A stretch of 64,000 nucleotides of DNA from a candidate division WS6 bacterium OLB21 (GCA_001567305.1 JYPD01000012.1:1-64000); one strand, 5' to 3'; positions 1-10,233 are shown, counted from the stretch's first letter. A program made the numbers and translations. Notes: generated by a model not told the origin, from the sequence alone.

Positions 1-502
1 TGAAAACATTATTGATAATCCTGACTATGTTGTTTTGGCCTATACTGAAGCTGATGGGTTCTATGTCGGACAGCTTACGCAAGAATTATATTCTAATCTT
101 CAAACAGAGGGTTCTTTCGTGTTCGTTTCACCATTCAATTTCTTTAATTCATCAGATGGTGGGAGTTACTCGCTCAGTTATATTTTTGAAGCTGGAGCAG
201 TTTACAAAACAGGTAATAATGTCATCGTCTGCACTAACGGCCAAGATGATTACTACATGATAACAACAAATGCAGGGCAAGATAGTTTCGAGTTTATTGC
301 TAGCGCTTCTCACGCACTACTTGGCATGGGTGCAAACATCCCAGAGAACCAAGCAGTTGGCGGAAGTCCAAACTGTGTAGTAGCCGACGACGAAGGCAAT
401 GGCTCCTATACTCTTCCCAGACCTGTAGGAATTGACTGGCAAATACCCAGAACTAGCGAGAACAGACTTAATCCTTACATTAAGATTACAACCGGAGAAT
501 AA
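1..502 (+). CDS. C-terminal part of an unrecognised protein (5' end outside window)
   Basis: An open frame enters from the left edge (codons in phase with base 2) and stops at TAA 500-502, leaving at least 166 residues. The visible part is polar, rich in G, N, S and aromatic residues, with no membrane segment. That composition resembles an extracytoplasmic beta-rich domain. I recognise no family. It ends 2 bases before a convergent tRNA gene. A start inside the window is unlikely because the frame is open to base 2. Confidence 0.6.
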   Translation, partial: ENIIDNPDYVVLAYTEADGFYVGQLTQELYSNLQTEGSFVFVSPFNFFNSSDGGSYSLSYIFEAGAVYKTGNNVIVCTNGQDDYYMITTNAGQDSFEFIASASHALLGMGANIPENQAVGGSPNCVVADDEGNGSYTLPRPVGIDWQIPRTSENRLNPYIKITTGE

Positions 503-504
503 TT

Positions 505-579
505 TGGTTGCGGGGAGAGGATTCGAACCTCTGACCTTCAGGTTATGAGCCTGACGAGCTGCCACTGCTCCACCCCGCG
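505..579 (-). tRNA. Initiator tRNA-fMet (CAU)
   Basis: On the minus strand the sequence folds into a full cloverleaf with anticodon CAT in the loop CTCATAA, T-arm AGAGG-TTCGAAT-CCTCT and an encoded CCA end (505-507). The acceptor stem CGCGGGG/CCCCGCA leaves C1 opposite A72. This unpaired first position is the hallmark of bacterial initiator tRNA. The anticodon stem is TCAGG/CCTGA, so position 29-41 is A-T instead of the usual G-C of the initiator's three G-C pairs. Confidence 0.95.
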
Positions 580-611
580 ACTATATGAAGTTGGTTCTTA
601 ATAATACATTA

Positions 612-1047
612 TCAACTGCCGAAAATCAATCTCTTCCACCAGTAGAGATTATCTCGCAACAATATTGGGTCTTCGTTTTTTTGCAGAAATTCAATTTCTA
701 ATTCTGGAGGTCGTTGAATGTAGTAGAGGGTTTCACCCTCTTCAGCCAGATTCCAACTATCTCTGGCATAGGTTCTTCGAAACTCAACTGAGCTGAAATA
801 TTTTTCTAACTCGCGAAGCCTTTTTATTTTCAGCATAGATATCGTCCAGTCTTTGTTCCTCTTCTTGAATACGGCGGATATTGTCTTGTCCTTTAGTAAA
901 GGCAGTATTGATATTAAATAATAACGCTATTACAACTATGACGAAGAATAACTGAATGGCAATATCACTATATGTGATTTCTAATGATGCAAGTTTCTTG
1001 GAAATGCTCTTCGAAACTTGTTTGGAATAAAAAGCCAGCTTCTTCAT
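612..1047 (-). CDS. DivIC/FtsB-like septum formation protein (frame break)
   Basis: A small division protein of the DivIC/FtsB type, acting in the divisome at the cytoplasmic membrane. The layout is a short basic cytoplasmic N terminus, one membrane segment (about residues 31-47), a coiled coil, and a C-terminal ending with the family pattern YARDSWNLAEEGETLYYI. The frame breaks in the T5 run at 821-825 (an extra A in the coding sense). Removing one base gives a continuous 144-residue protein, the normal family size. FtsB and DivIC cannot be told apart here. Its start is about 100 bases from the divergent Xer-type gene. Confidence 0.8.
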
Positions 1048-1150
1048 GTATCCTCTAGTTATTGACTTGGGGGCACCTTCGTGTTATGATTTGTGGCCTG
1101 CTCAGTCCAGTTGCCCCAGAATTATTATTAGTATAGCATACTAAATAGCC

Positions 1151-2027
1151 ATGACTTTACAAGAAAGCCAACAACAATTTATAGAGTCTCTACGGGCAAA
1201 AAAAAGGTCTGAATCCACCATTGTAGCTTATAGCAAAGACATAGATCAACTGCTTGTGTTCATGAGTAAACAAGGCCTGCCAAAAGAATGTAAAGAGTTA
1301 ACAACAGAGGTATTAACCAAATATGTAGATGAACTCAAGAAGGAAGGTAGCTATACCCTGAAAACTATCTCTCGGAAAATTAACAGTCTCAAAACCTTTT
1401 CCAAGTTTTTATTAGGCGAAAACCTTATAGTAGTAGATGTAGCAGAACCAATAGCGCATCCCGAATATACTAGTCAGCCACAGAGAATCCTCTCGCCGCT
1501 TGAATATCGTGCGCTTAGAGATTGCGCCAGAACAAACTTGAGGTTATTCACTATGGTAGAACTCTTGCTTCAGACCGGTATTCGCATCGGAGAATTATCT
1601 CGACTAAAAAAAATCCGATCTAAACCTAGAAAAAGGTGAGCTTAGAATTGAGGCTTTTTCAAGTAACAGGGAAAGGATAGTAGAACTTAACAGTCTGGCA
1701 ATTGAGGCCTTACGGACATTTACAGATACAGACAACACATTCAAAAACCAAAAGGATGATTACTTATTTAAAACAAAAACCGGCAGACCAGTTTTGATCA
1801 GGAACATTCGCACTGCCATTAATCGAGCATTCAAAAAAGCAGGCATTAAGAATGCAACTGTCAACGACATTCGCAACACATTCATTGTTTATCAACTTGA
1901 ACAAGGGATTAGAACAGATAGACTTGCTGAACTTGTCGGCCATCAGAAACCATCAACAACAGAAAAGTATCTTGACTTGGTCGCCCAAAGACCAACAAAG
2001 ACTCACACAAAAATTGATCCACTCTAG
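1151..2027 (+). CDS. Tyrosine recombinase, XerC/XerD type (frame break)
   Basis: Site-specific tyrosine recombinase, likely the chromosome dimer resolution enzyme or a relative. The N-terminal SAM-like core-binding domain (about residues 1-90) is followed by the catalytic domain with Arg-I in TGIRIGEL. The C-terminal GH motif (LVGHQ) and a nucleophile Tyr in TTEKYLD are also present. The box II His of the usual HxLRH is replaced by Asn (NDIRN). The frame breaks in the A8 run at 1606-1613. Removing one A gives 291 residues, the usual Xer length. Its closeness to a tRNA gene could suggest an integrase, but length and composition fit a Xer protein. Confidence 0.82.
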
Positions 2028-2068
2028 TATTTCCAATTAACGCTTGCTAGTGATAGAATTGACTCCAT

Positions 2069-2153
2069 AGTGGGCCAGCCCACATGCCATGTTTGTGGCA
2101 TGATGAGCGGTTAGGTTATAACTAACCAGAGCAAAAACGCCTTTGATAAAGGC
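2069..2153 (+). other. Run of hairpins between recombinase and tRNA-Ile
   Basis: Three perfect inverted repeats lie in tandem: CATGCCA...TGGCATG (about 2083-2102), GGTTAG...CTAACC (2109-2127) and GCCTTT-GAT-AAAGGC (2139-2153). In addition AGTGGGCCAG at 2069-2078 is an exact inverted copy of CTGGCCCACT at 2220-2229, which covers the 3' acceptor strand of the following tRNA. The segment is therefore a structured leader or processing region for the tRNA. Its function is unknown. Confidence 0.55.
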
Positions 2154-2227
2154 GGGCTAGTAGCTCAGGAGGTCAGAGCACCGTTCTTATAAAGCGGGGG
2201 TCGGTGGTTCGAGTCCACCCTGGCCCA
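2154..2227 (+). tRNA. tRNA-Ile with UAU anticodon
   Basis: A complete cloverleaf: acceptor GGGCTAG/CTGGCCC, D-stem GCTC/GAGC, anticodon stem CCGTT/AGCGG around loop CTTATAA with anticodon TAT at 2188-2190, and T-stem GGTGG/CCACC with loop TTCGAGT. The discriminator is A2227 and CCA is not encoded (CTT follows). UAU would read AUA codons directly, whereas most bacteria use a CAU tRNA modified by lysidine synthase. Confidence 0.92.
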
Positions 2228-2265
2228 CTTAAAAACCCAAAAGATATTGCTTCTGTCATAGATAA

Positions 2266-4368
2266 TCAGAATAGAATTATCAAGACAACAAAAATTATAA
2301 CTATGACTGAGCAGGCCTCTATCATTTGCCCGAATCTCGGATCGAAGAAGAAGCCGACTGAATCACTCTTTTTTACTTCTGGTTTCTGCATACTACTAAC
2401 AGGTAGAAGCATCTGCGAGTAGTGTAAATGAAAGTAATGAAACAACGCTATGAATACGACAAATATCCATCCCACCATCAGAACAAGTAAATTTTGAACA
2501 AAACCATTGCGTATATTCAGATATTCGGTTGTATCAGTAATAACATTCTGATCGTCACCTCTGTCGAAGATGATTTGCAAGGAATCAATTTCTGAGGGTT
2601 TATCTGAATTTGGCGCTAAGAACATTTTGAAAAAGAATTCTCCAGCGCCTACTTGCTGGTTGAATGAATCAAGATTATCTGAGACTTCGGAGATCGAACT
2701 TGAATTTCCCTTGTCTTTTGCTGGCTTCCATTGGCCGGAATCATAATAGTACCAAACTTTATTATCATTACTTATTTGCATTACAGCATCTCCGTGGGCT
2801 TCAATCTCATTTAGCACATTATATTTTATTCCTACTTTATTCTGGATTGAGGGGCTGTCGCTTCTGAAGTATTGTGGTTCGATATCAATACTGAGAATAC
2901 CTGGACTACTGCCCGGTTCAATCGTGTTTAGCTCTAGACGAAATTGAAAATATCTTCCCTGCTTGTCGGTAGTTACGATGTATCTGTTCGCTTCAGCATA
3001 GCTCGGTATATAGTAGCTGTCTTCTCCATCTGGGCCAGTAAAAGGATTTTCGCAAACAGATTCTTCACAAGCCCGGATCTGAAGTTTTAATCCGTATGCA
3101 CCTCTTCTGAAACTATCATTGATTTCGATTGCGTTTAGGACTCTATTAAATACTGCTATCTCGTCTAGATAACCTTCGTAAGTTTGCTCCGGATTAAATG
3201 CACCTCCGATCTCGTCTTGCTCTTCACCGATAACAAGTGATCCAAAAGATCCAAACTTTCCGCCTTGCGCTAATGTTTTTCTTGATGCAAAATATCCGTC
3301 TTTATAAACCGTAACCGTTCCAGTAGATGACTTCCATGTAACCGCAACATGATGCCATTCTCCATCATTGACAGAAACCCCGGTTCTTATTCCAAATCCA
3401 TTAACATAGACAAGAATATCCGCTGGATCAAAAATTACCCAGTCGTTTCTATTCACTGTTGAGGCATAAGAGACAATTGCCTGATCTCTTTGCTTGGATT
3501 TTATCCAGAACATTGTTGTTATCTCTTCTTCTGGAAAAGACAAAAAAGGATATATTTGCAGGTAATCATTGTTTCCATCAAAATAAAGCGAATTTGAGAA
3601 TATGCCGTCGGCAATTGTGACACCAATATTTTGAGCATCGTTGTTTGAACCAGAAGCGTCAAGGACTTTGCTTAAGCCGGACTCTTCACGAATAGTGTCC
3701 GAATGAAGTAGTAATACATTACCTAGCATGTTCATATTCGCCTGAAAAAAATCCTGGTCGAAGCCTGCATTATCGGGCAAAGGTTTCGCAATCGGAACAT
3801 CTGTTAGAATATTAACTTGTTGCCATGAAGCACCCGACTTGGTGCTGTCAATAATTTGCGATGTGTAAAATCCTGACCCATAAAGCATGCCTTTATCAGT
3901 TAGTTTTAATACAGAAAGTCCACTGTCGTAGCGAGTGTCCTCGTATAAGCCCTCTGTAAAATCTCGATTCGAGGATAAGGTCTGTTTTATCGGAAGCGTT
4001 ATAGCCTTACCTTTTTCAAATCCGATTTCACTCTGATTAAAAATGTATTCAGCAGGATCAGAAAAATCCCAGAGCTGACGGTTAAGAGGTTCGTACTTAA
4101 TGGACAACATAGCTACAACGACAAAGATTGCAATTAATATTGCTAACAAAGAGTAACCGGTCAATAACAATCTTGCCTTTTTAAGTTTGGGATGATAACT
4201 AAATACATACACATCGTTCTTTACGACTTCAATCCCTTTGCTTGGTCTAGAGAATATCCAATTGAAAAAGTGAAGAAAAATTTGTAGAAAAGATGCATGG
4301 CGCAACCTTTTAATGTGCTTGTAATCCTCAGCAGTCAAATGATGTAAGTACTTGGACAGTTTCTTCAT
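2266..4368 (-). CDS. LamG-domain membrane-anchored surface protein
   Basis: A 700-residue protein with a cytoplasmic N terminus, a first membrane segment at about residues 65-88, a large external part and two hydrophobic segments at the C terminus. A concanavalin A-like LamG/pentraxin domain lies near residues 250-420, with the family features DGNNDYLQ, WHHVAVTW and DGYFASR, and the terminal strand YEGYLDEIAVFNR. Such domains bind glycans or proteins outside the cell. I place the start at ATG 4366-4368, 14 bases after the upstream ATPase stop. The open frame extends further upstream but overlaps that gene. It is probably the last gene of the minus-strand VirD4-like operon. Confidence 0.78.
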   Translation of the reverse strand: MKKLSKYLHHLTAEDYKHIKRLRHASFLQIFLHFFNWIFSRPSKGIEVVKNDVYVFSYHPKLKKARLLLTGYSLLAILIAIFVVVAMLSIKYEPLNRQLWDFSDPAEYIFNQSEIGFEKGKAITLPIKQTLSSNRDFTEGLYEDTRYDSGLSVLKLTDKGMLYGSGFYTSQIIDSTKSGASWQQVNILTDVPIAKPLPDNAGFDQDFFQANMNMLGNVLLLHSDTIREESGLSKVLDASGSNNDAQNIGVTIADGIFSNSLYFDGNNDYLQIYPFLSFPEEEITTMFWIKSKQRDQAIVSYASTVNRNDWVIFDPADILVYVNGFGIRTGVSVNDGEWHHVAVTWKSSTGTVTVYKDGYFASRKTLAQGGKFGSFGSLVIGEEQDEIGGAFNPEQTYEGYLDEIAVFNRVLNAIEINDSFRRGAYGLKLQIRACEESVCENPFTGPDGEDSYYIPSYAEANRYIVTTDKQGRYFQFRLELNTIEPGSSPGILSIDIEPQYFRSDSPSIQNKVGIKYNVLNEIEAHGDAVMQISNDNKVWYYYDSGQWKPAKDKGNSSSISEVSDNLDSFNQQVGAGEFFFKMFLAPNSDKPSEIDSLQIIFDRGDDQNVITDTTEYLNIRNGFVQNLLVLMVGWIFVVFIALFHYFHLHYSQMLLPVSSMQKPEVKKSDSVGFFFDPRFGQMIEACSVIVIIFVVLIILF

Positions 4369-4381
4369 TTTAACTGTTTTT

Positions 4382-6923
4382 TTAGCCAGACTTTGGTTTA
4401 AGAGGTGCATTATATCCCCCGGCGCCCATACCCGGCGCTCCCATAAAGCCACCCGGTGCAGGTTTCTTTGATTTCTTACCACTCATATCTGATCTGTCGT
4501 TCATCTCAGCCTCAACTAGACCTTTGTCGCGTCCATATCTAAGCCTTGATAAGTTCTTAACGATTTGTGCAACTTTCATGTTTCCCTCTTTAGGAATGGC
4601 AAAAGGCGCGTGCTTATAATTTGTATTGATAGAGAATGCTTCGGGAGATTCACCTTTAGCAATGATTTTTACATATGCGTTTTGTGTTTTCGAGATTAGT
4701 CAAATCGTTTTGATCAAAAAATCGGAGTGAAAATTGTTTCTAAGAACTGTGCGTCGGTCGTTCCAACCTTCATACTTACAACTGTGCCGACATTTCCGAA
4801 TACCGCATCTCGAATTTTTTCGTCGATCTGGGCGATATATTGGTTGGCAACAATAAGATTAAGGCGATATTTTCTGGCCTCGGATAAGATTTGTGCAAAA
4901 TCTTCTGTAGAAAAGTTCTGAAACTCATCGACATACAGATAAAAGTCTTTTCTTTGTGATTCGGAAATGTCGGCTCTACTCATAGCAGAAGATAAGATTC
5001 TTGGCACTAGAAGCAGTCCAAGAAACTGCGCGTTCTCTTCTCCGATAATACCTTTTGATAGGTTAACTATCAAAATTTTCTGTTCATCCATTATTTTTCT
5101 CATGTTAAAACCAGATACCGATTGTCCGAAAATGTTTCTGGTCAGTTTATTGGTAACAAAGCGGTCAAACTTGGAGACAATGTAGCCAAGAACCTCTGAC
5201 TTATGAAAATCTTGAGTCTTAGCAATTTCATCTGTCCAATATCTTCGAACGAGATCGTCTTTGATTTCTGGAATTATTGTATTGGCATAATCCTCGTCAC
5301 TAAGGATCCTAAGTACTTCAACCAGAGTACTACCAGGTCTTTCCATGACTGTAAGCATAGCATTACGGACTGCTCGCTCAAACCTAGGACCTGTTATACC
5401 CTGATTATGTGGGTCAAACATTTTTTTGCATTAATCCAACAAACGAGTTTACTGTTCTATGTTTATCTTGCTCGTTATAAAATTCGATGATATTAAATCC
5501 AATAGGACGATCGGTGTCTCCCGGATCCCAATAGATTACATCTTCTATTCGATGAGGAGGAATTCTTTCTAAGAGCCATTCTGCAGAATCTCCGTGGGGA
5601 TCCAAGAAAGCTACCCCTCTGCCGTTCAGGATATCTTGATATGCCATCTGCTGGATAAAATAGGATTTTCCAGCACCAGTTTTACCGATAACATACATAT
5701 GTCTTCTTCTATCATCGCTGTCTATATATACCTGCTTCGAAACATCTCGATAAATGTTTGTACCTAACCACAAGTCACCAATTGAAGGAACAGTCGCTGA
5801 GGCCGGAGCTCTTTTTACTCATCAACCAGTTGATGTGGGGAGTATTGACCGTTTGATTTGGAAAATGCATGATAGTCGCAAGTTCTCCTGTATTCAGAAT
5901 CATCTGCTCGCGGGGAATTCTGTAAACGAAATCGTGAATAAATCTATGCTTCTGTTTGTCTTTCATCGATTAATTTTTCGAATTGATTGCTACCTTCTTT
6001 CGTAAATTGGGAGAACGAACTAATCATGCTGTCGAGCGTTATCTCGGCTTGCTGATCAGTGCTTCCGGTTGCAACCAATCTTATATCTACATTAAATCCA
6101 CCTTTTTCGCATTTTTTCTCGATTGATGCCAGCAAGTCTTCAGGAACATCCATCTTCTTTTTTTCTGGATCAGAATTATTTGTTCTCACCTTATCGACGA
6201 ACTTCTTTCCGGTATTTCGCCAAGACTTCCGGCTCCTGTGACAACAACTTGCAAGGCGGCAGACTCTCCCATTCTAAGCTTGCTCATTGTTGTAAGTAGC
6301 GATGCAATTGAGTCGGTAGTGAGTTCTTCATAAGTTCGAATCGGTTTATAACTGTCTTTATCTAGTTTCAAGGCGGCAAACTTCACCTTGCTGTTTTCTG
6401 CGAAAATATTATATTCATCTGTAGTTACGATCTCTGCGGTTGGATAAGCTCCGTTTATCGCTTTTTCAACAGTATTGGCCAGGTTTCTACTAGCTACCAC
6501 ATAGAATCTTATAGATTCAGGTAGACCAACAATCTCAAAACTGACAAACGATCTTGCTTTAGTCAGCTTTTTAAATCCCTTGTAGTTTTCACTGATGCCT
6601 AGAAGCCCTGAAAACATTTGATCTGCAGCCTGAATTTCGACCTCGTTATTCCTGGGAACTCGCACCTCAAAAATTGTGGCTCCTAATGATTTTTTCTCTA
6701 GAGAAGCTTCACGAACTCCTCCTGCGAATCTTTGAAACAGAAGTCTTAACAAAATGAGAAACACTATTACTGTAAAGAGGATCACAAAAAACCCAATCCA
6801 TAGACCTGGGTTAAGAAGCTCGCCAAATACACCAAATTCGTTTCTAGCTGCAATAGTTGGAGTAGTTCGTAAAACAGATTGCAGCAATGGTGCAGTTATT
6901 GTATCTGAAATTGATATCGGCAT
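4382..6923 (-). CDS. VirD4/TraG-like (HerA-type) membrane ATPase (several frame breaks)
   Basis: A DNA- or substrate-coupling ATPase of the type IV secretion/HerA-FtsK superfamily. The N terminus has one membrane segment (about residues 37-65), then a conserved domain, then the motor with Walker A GKTGAGKS, LDPHGD, and Walker B/TraG motif YVDEFQNF. The C-terminal region carries DLTNL...NAYVKI and ends in a Lys- and Gly/Met/Pro-rich tail. Six frame breaks interrupt it, near 6206, 5961, 5812, 5421, 4716 and 4680. Five are one extra base in A/T runs. Repairing them gives 845 residues in exact triplets. No VirB4 partner is present in this window. It follows a P/Q-rich gene and precedes the LamG gene. 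Confidence 0.82.
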
Positions 6924-6978
6924 AATAAGCCTATTGCTAGTAAATGATACACTATGCCAGTTGAACTATCAAAAGACC

Positions 6979-7433
6979 TCAATCGCTATGAGTTCTTTGT
7001 TTAAGGAGCCTATCTAGAAGGACTGCTATCCATGTCGAAGCCTCTGCAGGATTACCTTTACCCTTCATCTGCATTATTTTTCGGGACTGGATAAATGTCG
7101 AGGAATTGTATAGCCAAAAATTCTTGGCCCTGACGGTTGCTGGGGCTTAGGCTTTGCTTCGACCTTTGCCGGCTGCTGAGGACTTTGAACCACAGGTGGC
7201 TGTTGCACTTCTTTTTGTTCTCCTGTTCGTTCAGTTGCTGCTTCAATCTGATTAAGCAACTCATCACCATATTCAGGTGATCCTTCTGCAGCTGCCGGTG
7301 CTGATTCAAAAGATGCAGGGACCTCTGGACTTCCTCTATACGGGGCGGACTGTGCAGCAACTAACGGCTGACCTGTTCCAGTTTGCTGGTCATTATAAGG
7401 ACTATATTGTTGATCGTTTGCGTTCGAAGACAA
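6979..7433 (-). CDS. P/Q-rich protein of unknown function (frame break)
   Basis: A 151-residue protein beginning with a TTG codon directly after the smpB stop. Residues 1-105 are disordered and rich in Q, P, S and A, followed by a short motif GPRIFGYTIPRHL and a helical C terminus ending RLLKQRTHSD. A premature TAA lies in the T5 run at 7079-7083. Adding one A in the coding sense continues the frame through a well-formed helical tail to TGA at 6979-6981. I recognise no family. Its position directly before the VirD4-like ATPase suggests a linked role. Confidence 0.6.
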
Positions 7434-7889
7434 TTATTTCAAGTTGTAATATTTAATATCTCTAGCAATACTTCTTTTTTGCTCTGTCTCTTTTATCTTG
7501 GCTCTCTTGTCATGGAGTTTTTTTCCCCTTGCTAGAGCCAGGCTTAATTTTACATTATTCCTTTGTAAATGCATATCCAAAGGGACAATTGTGCTTCCTC
7601 TCTCTTTTACTCCTCTGGCAAGTTGTTTTAATTCTGAAGCATTTAACAATAATTTTCGATCCCTTGTCTCTGATTTTAGTTGTGCATCAGACATTCCTGG
7701 CCACTTAGCAATATGTGCACCTGTCAAAAAAGCCTCGCCTTTTCTCATGGTGATAAAGCTTTCTTTAAGGCTGATTCTTCCTGTTTTTACAGATTTAACC
7801 TCCCAGCCTTCTAAGACAATACCCGCAGTATATGTTGCTACTGGCTCAAAATTGAAGAGTGCCTTTTTATTTTTAGCTAAGATCTTCAT
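7434..7889 (-). CDS. smpB: SmpB, tmRNA-binding trans-translation protein
   Basis: SmpB binds tmRNA and helps it rescue stalled ribosomes. The 151 residues match the family throughout: start MKILAKNKKA, the GIVLEGWEVKSVKTGR strand pair, GEAFLTGAHI, the RDRKLLL helix, LALARGKK and a basic C-terminal tail. The reading frame runs upstream into the receptor gene only because that gene has a frame break near 7948. In its own frame the upstream gene stops (TAG 7891-7893) two bases before this ATG. The fusion of the two is therefore not real. No tmRNA gene is visible in this window. Confidence 0.93.
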   Translation of the reverse strand: MKILAKNKKALFNFEPVATYTAGIVLEGWEVKSVKTGRISLKESFITMRKGEAFLTGAHIAKWPGMSDAQLKSETRDRKLLLNASELKQLARGVKERGSTIVPLDMHLQRNNVKLSLALARGKKLHDKRAKIKETEQKRSIARDIKYYNLK

Positions 7890-7890
7890 T

Positions 7891-10233
7891 CTAAAACTTT
7901 TCAAGCTGAGCAAGTGAGAGTTCGTAGACCTTTGTTCCGTCAAGACATATAGCTTTCCGTTTTGTCTGTTTGCAATTATTTCTTTGATATTGGTAAAGAC
8001 CGAATTGCTTTCTCCTCTGTAGACATATTGAGCTCGCAAATTAATTTGGTTTACATCCTTTGGAAATATGAGGATTCTCTTTTTTGACGGATCGGCAATA
8101 TATACATTAACTTCATCGACAAATAAGGCTGTAGCAGAAAATAGATTCTCGCCTGAATTCAATCCTGTCAAAACCGGAGTGTCGTCGACATTATTAAGCG
8201 CTCTGTATAATCCCTGTTTAATATTAGCCAATAAGTAAATTTTTAAGTCAGAAATAGCAATATCTGTTCCGCTCGCGAGTTCGTCGAATGAGAATCGTCT
8301 TTCTGGAATTCCGTATGACTCCCCTGATCTTTGCAACATTATTACTGATTTTATGCTCTGATCAACTCCATATATTCTTCCACCAAAGATATCTGCGAAT
8401 TCAATTTGTGCAACATTGCCTAGCCTAAAAGCACTTGTGCCGGCATGACGGGTTATCGTTCCGTCTTCTCGGTTAACTGTGGCAAGCCTTCTGTCTCCAT
8501 CTTCGTCTAAGAGAACGATGTTGCCATTATTGTCTGCAGTAATGCTTCTTGGTCGTGTTAGTCCTGATGCGAATTCTTTAAGATCAGCTCCGCTGAGAGA
8601 TGATCGGTAGATTTTTCCATATTCGGAGTCCGAAATAAACAACTCGTTTTTACTGATAACTATGTCGCTTGGATTAGCTCCTGGGAACAACCCTGCAATA
8701 TCTACAACCACATTCGGATCAACAACTGCTACTGTCTTATTCAAAAGATCGCGGATGCCTTCGAGCTTCTTCAGATTTTCTTCAACTTGTTCAGCAAATT
8801 TTTCTACTTCTTTAGCCTTGTTTAGTTCAGATTCAGCTGTTGAAAGTTTTTCTAGAGAAGCCTGCTTTCTTTCTTCCCCGCTAGTTGCCCTAGATATAAT
8901 TTCTGCAACCTTATCGACCTCTTCAATTAGTTCAACTGCCTTGTTAAGATGCATTTCAGCCTCGTTTTCTCTGGCAATGGTAGCATTTCGCTCTTGGATA
9001 CTAGTTACACTAAAGTACAAGAGCATGACCAATGCAAAAACGGCTATTAATATAACCCTCCAGTTTCTGCCCGGCCCTTTGCCTTTTAAGTAAAGCTGAT
9101 CTTTCTTTACACCAAGAATATCTTCTAATAATAATTTTTTAATCGACAGAAATGCTTTCTTTAATATTAGGAAAATTTTATCAAAGACTACTTTATATGT
9201 CGGTTGATCATAATTTACATCGGTTGTCTGAGCCTTGGCCCTAACTTCTGCAGGGGTAACTGCCAATGGTGCTTTGCCTCTGACTCTTCTTCGGGATTTA
9301 GCTAAAGCAGAAGATAATTTTAGTTTTAGTTCAGAAACCTTTGCCTTTAAAGATCCTATTGGAGAAACACTTTTATTATCTTGTTCATTTTCGCGTTCGT
9401 CTAGGTTTTCGCGTTCCGATTCTGTTTCTGATTCCATTTCTGATTCCGTCTCGGATTCAATATCTGCTTCGGGTTCGACTTCTGCATTCTCTTGTTCAAC
9501 AAGATCTGCCAATGTAAGGTCTTCATCTTCTAGTTCATTTTTTCCAGAACTCACAACAAGCTCTCTTTCTGCTCTAGCACTTTGACGATCTACTTCGTAA
9601 CCAACCATTATTGCTGAGACAAGGGCGTTATTATCAAAAACTCTTTTCTTAAATAGATCATCTGAGAAATTAACGCATACCTCAACAATGTCGTCTCTAG
9701 TTAACTCTTTAACGACAATAGGTGAACTTAGAATAATTATGTCGTTTCTTTTAAGTAGCATACTGCCAATTTTTATTTGTGCTCTTCCGGTAGGGTCCTT
9801 AAGAGCCGGAGCAATATCGGTAAGTATTCCATCTCTATAGATATGAGCATGGCATTGGCCCATACTTACAAAACTGGCTACTCTTTTGTGCACGACTAAT
9901 GCAAGCAAATCAATATCTATGCCTGTTTCGGCTGCTTGATCGTTCTCTAGAATCTTTTGCAAGTAAGCCTGAGTGGATATAATTGCCTTTTCTAAGGCAA
10001 GCAAAGGTTTATCTGTAGGATTCTCGAAATAAGTTTCGTGCAAATGGTCTAGAAGTAGATTTCCTGCGGTACTAACATTGAATGTTTCAGGACCTGTCAT
10101 AGAAATTGCCGCAAAGATTTCTCCGCGTTTGCGCATGAATTCTTCGTTCATAGGTTTGTAGGCATAAACGCTGGCCCACTTCCCCTTTGCCGGTGTTCCT
10201 ATATAGTATTTTTTTTTGAATATTGCTTTTCAT
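7891..10233 (-). CDS. Receptor-like pseudo-phosphatase (PPM fold) with TM and beta-propeller (frame breaks)
   Basis: About 780 residues. The cytoplasmic N-terminal domain (about 1-240) resembles PPM/PP2C phosphatases in its strand pattern, but the metal-binding Asp motifs are lost (GQCH where GDSR is expected, LSSP where SDG is expected). An acidic linker of repeated E/S/T follows (coded near 9418-9490), then a membrane segment (VILIAVFALVMLLYF), a coiled coil and an external NHL-like propeller. It starts at ATG 10231-10233, overlapping the upstream stop as ATGA. Frame breaks lie in the T9 run 10209-10217 (one extra) and near 7948 (one missing). The likely role is sensing or scaffolding; a catalytic role is doubtful. 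Confidence 0.68.

Noticed and set aside
2154-2227. Attachment site of an integrated element at tRNA-Ile
   Set aside because: No repeat of the tRNA 3' end in direct orientation was found in the window, and the adjacent recombinase looks like a Xer protein, not a phage integrase.
4382-4579. A separate 65-residue Gly/Met-rich protein
   Set aside because: The sequence between it and the ATPase is coding once two one-base breaks are repaired, and it continues the VirD4-like C terminus (NAYVKI...). It is the tail of that ATPase.
7434-10151. A single 905-residue open frame fusing the receptor-like protein to SmpB
   Set aside because: SmpB has its own perfect N terminus, and in the neighbouring frame the receptor has a natural end (VYELSLAQLEKF, stop at 7891) two bases before the smpB ATG. 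A one-base break near 7948 explains the fusion.
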